In this document: one piece after another, positions 8,401 through 11,178 of the stretch | Position numbering within the stretch: the stretch's first letter is position 1 | How the letters are laid out: the number at the start of each line of letters is the position of its first letter | From: Cytophagaceae bacterium | Lineage (GTDB): Bacteria > Bacteroidota > Bacteroidia > Cytophagales > Spirosomataceae | Direction: 5' to 3' | Assembly: GCA_947459055.1 (NCBI GenBank) | Contig: CANHCG010000030.1 | Span: 1-11,178, forward strand | DNA: 11,178 nucleotides | Notes under the pieces: generated by a model | Seen by the model: the letters and a program-made list of their open reading frames with translations, nothing else | Told to the model about the DNA's origin: nothing | The model's database searches: none | Position numbers and translations under genes: made by a program

Positions 8401-8739
8401 GGAGGTAAATTTAAGAAGACTGCCTTGCCAAGTTTGGCGCAAGTATCCAAAATCATGGTGATGCGTACCGAGGATGTGGATAAGGATGGAAAATTAGATG
8501 TGATTATTGGAGGAAATTTCAATGGGGCATCCATGTACCAAGCCCGGTATGATGCGTTTTTTGGATTGATTTTAAAAGGTGATGGCAAAGGCCAATTTAA
8601 AGCTTTGGTTCCAACAGATACCGGATTTTTACAAGAAGGTGATGTACGGGATATCAAAACGGTTCGTACGCCAAAAGGCCCTTTGTATTTTGTAACACGG
8701 AATAATGAAAACATCCAAATTTTCAGAAAACTTCCTTAA
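5434..8739 (+). CDS. Large VCBS/FG-GAP repeat lipoprotein with central ASPIC/UnbV domain (CRTAC1-like), copy 2
   Basis: This is the 1101-residue paralog of the preceding gene. The signal peptide has a good lipobox LMAC with the lipidated Cys at 20, followed by SSGEKD. Calcium-type loops begin near residues 70, 122, 179, 250, 302, 384 and 475, then 654, 707, 765, 826, 875, 909 and 1014. The ASPIC/UnbV domain is at about 508-591 (FGIGAKV, TRGFMSS, FGIG); its WPD motif is altered to IVIWENQ. The loop at 707 reads DADGDKDQD, with Gly and Lys exchanged relative to copy 1. GNLGTNTK and a helical insertion around 936-965 match copy 1. The ATG at 5434 lies 6 bases after the previous stop and gives the complete signal peptide; no Shine-Dalgarno is present. 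The stop overlaps the next start (taATG). It probably acts at the outer membrane, perhaps paired with copy 1, but the ligand and activity are unknown. Confidence 0.92.
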   Translation: MNPLFKFFTCCMLLLNLMACSSGEKDVVLFEKLDSKKTHIDFSNNITETKDFNILDYLYFYNGGGVSAGDINNDGLVDLFFVSNQGKNKLYLNKGNMEFEDISVKAGIEGFSDWKTGVTMADVNADGLLDIYVCAVGNFKGMEGSNELYINNGDLTFTEKANAFGLDFTGFSTQAAFFDYDKDGDLDCYLLNHAVHNTRSYDRVNTRMLKDNEAGDYLYRNEGGHFKDVSKESGIYQAAMGYGLGLSVGDLNNDGWLDLYVSNDFHEDDYYYINQQNGTFKEGIKDHFKHLSRFSMGSDMADINNDGYQDIMTLDMYPEDERVEKSSVGEDPLDIYLYKLQFGYFNQYSRNCLQLNMGGKKFSDIAASSGVAATDWSWSTLLADYDGDGIKDIFISNGILRRPNDLDYLKFVIGDSLHYGLPTSEKLDQQAIDLMPSGKVHNYLYKGAKDLRFIDKSMAWGFEAEGISNGAAYADLDNDGDLDLISNNLNESAGIYQNNARQLLKHNFIKIKFKGEGGNTFGIGAKVILKTKDGQQLQQLMPTRGFMSSVEPTLLFGIGTLAQVDSLIVIWENQKIEIIKNPKINQTLVLSQKNAQIPVKDFQFFEPVKPMFEEVTSTISVGYKHLENTYFDFNRELLIPFKVSIEGPKMAVGDVNGDGLDDFYVGGAKYQAGQLFLQKGTGFVPSKQTAFFVDSLYEDVDALFFDADGDKDQDLYVVTGGNEFYDQMPEQFDRLYLNDGKGNFTRDMQALPPMFDNKSVVRPCDFDRDGDVDLFVGGRVVAYSYGKSPRSYLLVNNGKGKFKDVTVAQAPDLREAGMISEAIWSDIDGDGDQDLTVVGDWMPIKMFVNNSGKFTALENGLEEFTGFWSGITAGDFDRDGDMDFVVGNLGTNTKLRKSLDGKLKMYMKDIDKNDTKEHIIGYSREGEWYPINSKDEMGKQMPSIINKKYTDYKQFAGKSLAELFNEGELEGAEEKMINTFESVYLENTGGGKFKKTALPSLAQVSKIMVMRTEDVDKDGKLDVIIGGNFNGASMYQARYDAFFGLILKGDGKGQFKALVPTDTGFLQEGDVRDIKTVRTPKGPLYFVTRNNENIQIFRKLP

Positions 8740-10259
8740 TGCGCCTCGATAAACGACTTTTTTTCGGTTTGTTGTTGCTTGTGGTGCTGGCCGAAATGAG
8801 TTTATGGTCCTGTGGGAAAAAAGTGAAAGAGGGGGAAGCACTTGCGAAAACCTATTGCGCCTCCTGCCATGTTTTGCCTTCGCCGGCTGCATTGCCTAAG
8901 AACGTATGGCAATTAAGCACACTTCCTTACATGGGAATTTTAATGGGCATCGAGGATGAAATCGCAAATTTGCCCGCGCCCTTAAAGGATTATGCGATTT
9001 TACGACCTTCCACGCAGATGATCTCAAAGGAGGATTATGAAAAGATCAAGGCCTATTACATAGATCAAGCACCTGAATCTTTAGCAGCACCTGTTTATTC
9101 CCCTTTGACTGAATTAAAAGATCTTTTTTCAGTGGAAGATGTTGCACTAGCAATACCAAACGGCACATTCCCAAATATGACTAGTGTTTCGATTGATGCA
9201 GCGAACCGAGAAATCTTGGCAGGCGACCAATCTAATCGGATCGTTTGGCAATTGGATTCTAAAGGCCAGGTACGCCAACAAATGGCCAATCAAAATGCCC
9301 TAACCCACATCGAAAAAACGGGTAAAAATCAATATTATTTCACCTACATCGGTACAACTACACAAGCGAATCCGGAGGTTAATGGCTATACGAATATGGT
9401 CGATTTGTCACTAGGAAAATATGTGGTTAAAAAATCCATCTTGAAAGGCTTGAATCGACCGATTTATTTATCTACTCAAAACCTTGATGCGGAGGCGGGC
9501 GATGAATTAATTTTGAGCGAATTTGGCTTTAAGGAAGGGGGTTTATCGGTTTGGAAAAAAAACGGAAAGGGTGATTATCAAAAAACGGTTTTAAATCCGC
9601 AGACGGGTGCTACGCGCACCATTGTTCGGGATTTTAATCAAGACGGGCGTTTGGATATTGCGAGTTTGTTTGCACAAGGAGATGAGCGGGTGATTCTGTA
9701 TTTGAACGAGGGTAAATTGAAATTTAAAGAACAGGTCTTGCAACGTTTCCCTTCCATTTATGGAACCTCATCCTTTGATTTGGTTGACATGGATAGCGAC
9801 GGTGATTTAGATTTGGTATGCACCGCAGGGGATAATGCCGATTTTTCTACAATTTTAAAGCCATACCACGGGATTTACCTCTATCAAAATACAGGGAATT
9901 TCACTTTTAAACCTTGGCAATTTTTCCCGCAAAATGGGGCAACCAAAGCCATCGCCTCCGATTTTGATGGAGATGGAGATTCGGACATCGCCTCGATCGC
10001 CCTATTTCCGGATGTAGCCAAAAGGCCTTTGGAAGGATTTATGTACATTGAAAATCAAGGGAAATCGTTTAGTCAAAAAACATTGCCTATTAATCACCTT
10101 GGTCGCTGGAGCGTCATGGATGCGGGGGATATCGATGCAGATGGAGACATCGATTTGGTACTAGGAAGTCACGCCGTGGCTAAATTCCCGGCGGGTGGTT
10201 TCGATCCAGCCTGGAAGAAAGCAAAAGGCTTGCTCATTTTACGAAATACACATAAATGA
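8739..10259 (+). CDS. Lipoprotein with N-terminal c-type cytochrome domain fused to a VCBS/FG-GAP propeller-like domain
   Basis: This 506-residue protein begins with a signal peptide ending in lipobox LWSC (lipidated Cys25). A small class I-like cytochrome domain follows at about 30-115: the haem c motif CASCH at residues 40-44 (bases 8856-8870), LPK-VWQL-TLPYMG, a candidate axial Met at 94, and the helix ISKEDYEKIKAYYIDQAPE. The rest looks like a repeat domain. Four clear DxDxDGxxD loops begin at 298, 350, 408 and 464, and three earlier repeat-like segments (about 145-172, 185-222 and 238-280) lack complete loops, which could make seven blades. The ATG overlaps the previous stop by one base, and the stop overlaps the next start by four, so translation is probably coupled. 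The residues after Cys25 are GKKVKE, basic rather than acidic as in the two upstream lipoproteins. A role in electron transfer at the outer membrane is inferred; the redox partner and substrate are unknown. Confidence 0.92.
   Translation: MRLDKRLFFGLLLLVVLAEMSLWSCGKKVKEGEALAKTYCASCHVLPSPAALPKNVWQLSTLPYMGILMGIEDEIANLPAPLKDYAILRPSTQMISKEDYEKIKAYYIDQAPESLAAPVYSPLTELKDLFSVEDVALAIPNGTFPNMTSVSIDAANREILAGDQSNRIVWQLDSKGQVRQQMANQNALTHIEKTGKNQYYFTYIGTTTQANPEVNGYTNMVDLSLGKYVVKKSILKGLNRPIYLSTQNLDAEAGDELILSEFGFKEGGLSVWKKNGKGDYQKTVLNPQTGATRTIVRDFNQDGRLDIASLFAQGDERVILYLNEGKLKFKEQVLQRFPSIYGTSSFDLVDMDSDGDLDLVCTAGDNADFSTILKPYHGIYLYQNTGNFTFKPWQFFPQNGATKAIASDFDGDGDSDIASIALFPDVAKRPLEGFMYIENQGKSFSQKTLPINHLGRWSVMDAGDIDADGDIDLVLGSHAVAKFPAGGFDPAWKKAKGLLILRNTHK
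8856..8870 (+). other. Haem c attachment motif CxxCH
   Basis: These codons (tgc gcc tcc tgc cat) encode Cys40-Ala-Ser-Cys43-His44. The two Cys would form thioethers to haem and His44 would be the proximal ligand. The distance from the lipidated Cys25 is only 15 residues, so the haem domain should lie close to the membrane. Confidence 0.93.
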
Positions 10260-11178
10260 GGGCTATCCTATTTATTCTTTTGTTTTGCTTGCCCCTCAGT
10301 GCATGGGCTCAAAAAAACGGCTATGTGATTTTGTCAGGTCGGGTAACTGACCTGGAGACGAAGGCGCCCTTAGAAGGGGCTAATGTGCTTTTTTCTGGTT
10401 TGTCAATTGGAGCGAAAACAGATTCTACGGGCCGATTTTCGCTCACGCTTCCCGCACGAACCTACCAAGTTGTGGTGCGTAGTTTAGGCTATAAATTTAA
10501 ATTAGAGCGTCTTGAACTAACGAAATCGATGGACATTTCGGTGGCCTTGCAACGGGCGGAACAATTACTCGATGAAGTCGTTATTACCGCCGAAAAAGCC
10601 GATGCAAATGTCAATCGAACCATCATGGGCGTGGAAAAAATGTCTTCCAAAACCTTAAAAAAGCTGCCTAATCTCATGGGAGAGGCGGATGTGATTCGGA
10701 GCATTATGTTGTTGCCTGGTGTTTCCACGATCGGTGAAGGGGCCTCCGGTTTTAATGTGCGCGGCGGAAATGTGGATCAAAATTTAGTCCTGCTGGACGG
10801 TGTGCCCTTATTTAATACCTCTCATTTATTCGGATTTTTCACCGGTTTTAATGCCGATATGGTGCAGGATTTAAGTTTATTTAAAGGAGGGATTCCTTCC
10901 ATGTATGGCGGTCGGGCCTCTTCTGTACTCGATGTGCGATTAAAGGAAGGAAATGTGGAAAAATGGGGTGTTGAGGGTGGCGTCGGGCCGATTTCCAGTC
11001 GCTTACTTTTCGATGGTCCGCTGATCAAGGGGAAGACCTCTTTAATTGTCGGGGCCCGCGGATCCTTGTCAGATTTTTATATGAAGTATTTTCCAAATCC
11101 GGCTTTGGCAAAAAGCAAGGCCGATTTTTATGATGTGAACTTGAAGTTAACCCATCGATTTGGAAAGAACCAACGGAT
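10256..11178 (+). CDS. TonB-dependent outer-membrane receptor with carboxypeptidase-regulatory-like N-domain, N-terminal part
   Basis: The first 307 codons of a TonB-dependent receptor are present; the frame is open to the window end and the barrel is cut off. The signal peptide MRAILFILLFCLPLSAWA is followed by Gln19 (signal peptidase I type, AWA-Q). Residues about 25-100 form a CarboxypepD_reg-like/beta-sandwich domain (SGRVTD-ETKAPLEGANV, TDSTGRFSLTLPA, VVVRSLGYK). LLDEVVITAEK (104-114) is the usual linker or TonB-box-like region before the plug. The plug covers about 130-232, with ADVIRSIMLLPGVSTIGEG, GFNVRGGNVDQNLVLLDGVPL and LSLFKGGIPSMYGGRASSVLDV. The plug looks like the FecA/CirA-like receptors with this N-domain rather than a classical SusC, and the next gene lies outside the window, so a SusD partner cannot be excluded. 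The ATG at 10256 overlaps the cytochrome gene's stop in ATGA. The substrate is unknown. Confidence 0.93.
   Translation, partial: MRAILFILLFCLPLSAWAQKNGYVILSGRVTDLETKAPLEGANVLFSGLSIGAKTDSTGRFSLTLPARTYQVVVRSLGYKFKLERLELTKSMDISVALQRAEQLLDEVVITAEKADANVNRTIMGVEKMSSKTLKKLPNLMGEADVIRSIMLLPGVSTIGEGASGFNVRGGNVDQNLVLLDGVPLFNTSHLFGFFTGFNADMVQDLSLFKGGIPSMYGGRASSVLDVRLKEGNVEKWGVEGGVGPISSRLLFDGPLIKGKTSLIVGARGSLSDFYMKYFPNPALAKSKADFYDVNLKLTHRFGKNQR

Larger units (their letters stand above)
2119..8739 (+). repeat. Tandem gene duplication (two paralogous VCBS-ASPIC lipoprotein genes)
   Basis: The two adjacent genes encode proteins of 1102 and 1101 residues with the same domain order. From residue 650 to 1014 the calcium-type loops fall at identical residue numbers in both copies. 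For example, the codon for Met650 is at 4066 in copy 1 and at 7381 in copy 2, each followed by an AVGDVNGDGLDD segment. Nucleotide identity is only in short runs (about 11 bases at this site), with many synonymous changes, so the duplication is old and both copies have been kept under protein-level selection. Confidence 0.85.

Noticed and set aside
8286..8714. A 142-codon open frame on the minus strand, and several similar minus-strand frames (for example 4611-4970, 7929-8282, 6163-6474)
   Set aside because: They lie wholly inside clear + strand genes, show no family motifs or start context, and arise because repeated Asp/Gly/Asn codons leave few stops on the opposite strand.
2119..8739. Repeated Asp-loop DNA considered as a tandem nucleotide repeat array or CRISPR-like array
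   Set aside because: Similarity is at protein level only; spacing varies from 34 to 105 codons and exact nucleotide matches are short.

Overview
The window looks like a chromosomal segment of a Bacteroidota bacterium, most plausibly a Cytophagales-type relative; the lineage is inferred from gene content, not from a marker gene. The reasons are a SusC/SusD pair, lipoproteins with short N-terminal lipobox signals, no Shine-Dalgarno sequences before the starts, and one TAnnTTTG promoter element. All genes lie on the + strand, and no stretch over about 100 bases lacks a gene.

Layout. Positions 1-495 are the C-terminal end of a SusC-like TonB-dependent transporter, cut by the window edge. Positions 546-2015 are its SusD-like lipoprotein partner. 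A strong intrinsic terminator (2031-2068) closes this unit, and a Bacteroidota-type promoter element follows (2087-2094). A tightly packed second unit then begins: two tandem paralogous lipoproteins of 1102 and 1101 residues (2119-5427 and 5434-8739), a 506-residue c-type cytochrome fused to a VCBS/FG-GAP repeat domain (8739-10259), and the first 307 codons of a second TonB-dependent receptor with a carboxypeptidase-regulatory-like N-domain (10256 to the window end). The gene junctions are +6, -1 and -4 nucleotides, which strongly suggests one transcript with translational coupling.

How the genes may work together. SusC/SusD pairs bind an oligomeric or organic ligand at the cell surface and import it through the outer membrane. 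The twin large lipoproteins each carry 14 Asp-rich calcium-type loops, seven before and seven after a central ASPIC/UnbV domain. This fits two calcium-stabilised beta-propellers flanking that domain. The cytochrome fusion adds one covalently bound haem to a third propeller-like module. Together with the downstream TonB-dependent receptor, these proteins could form an outer-membrane assembly for ligand capture with a redox component. The families are recognised, but no biochemical role is established from this sequence and the substrate cannot be predicted. The most interesting points are the 7+7 loop architecture kept in both paralogs, the haem-propeller fusion inside the same operon, and the different residues after the lipidated cysteines, which may place the proteins on different faces of the outer membrane.
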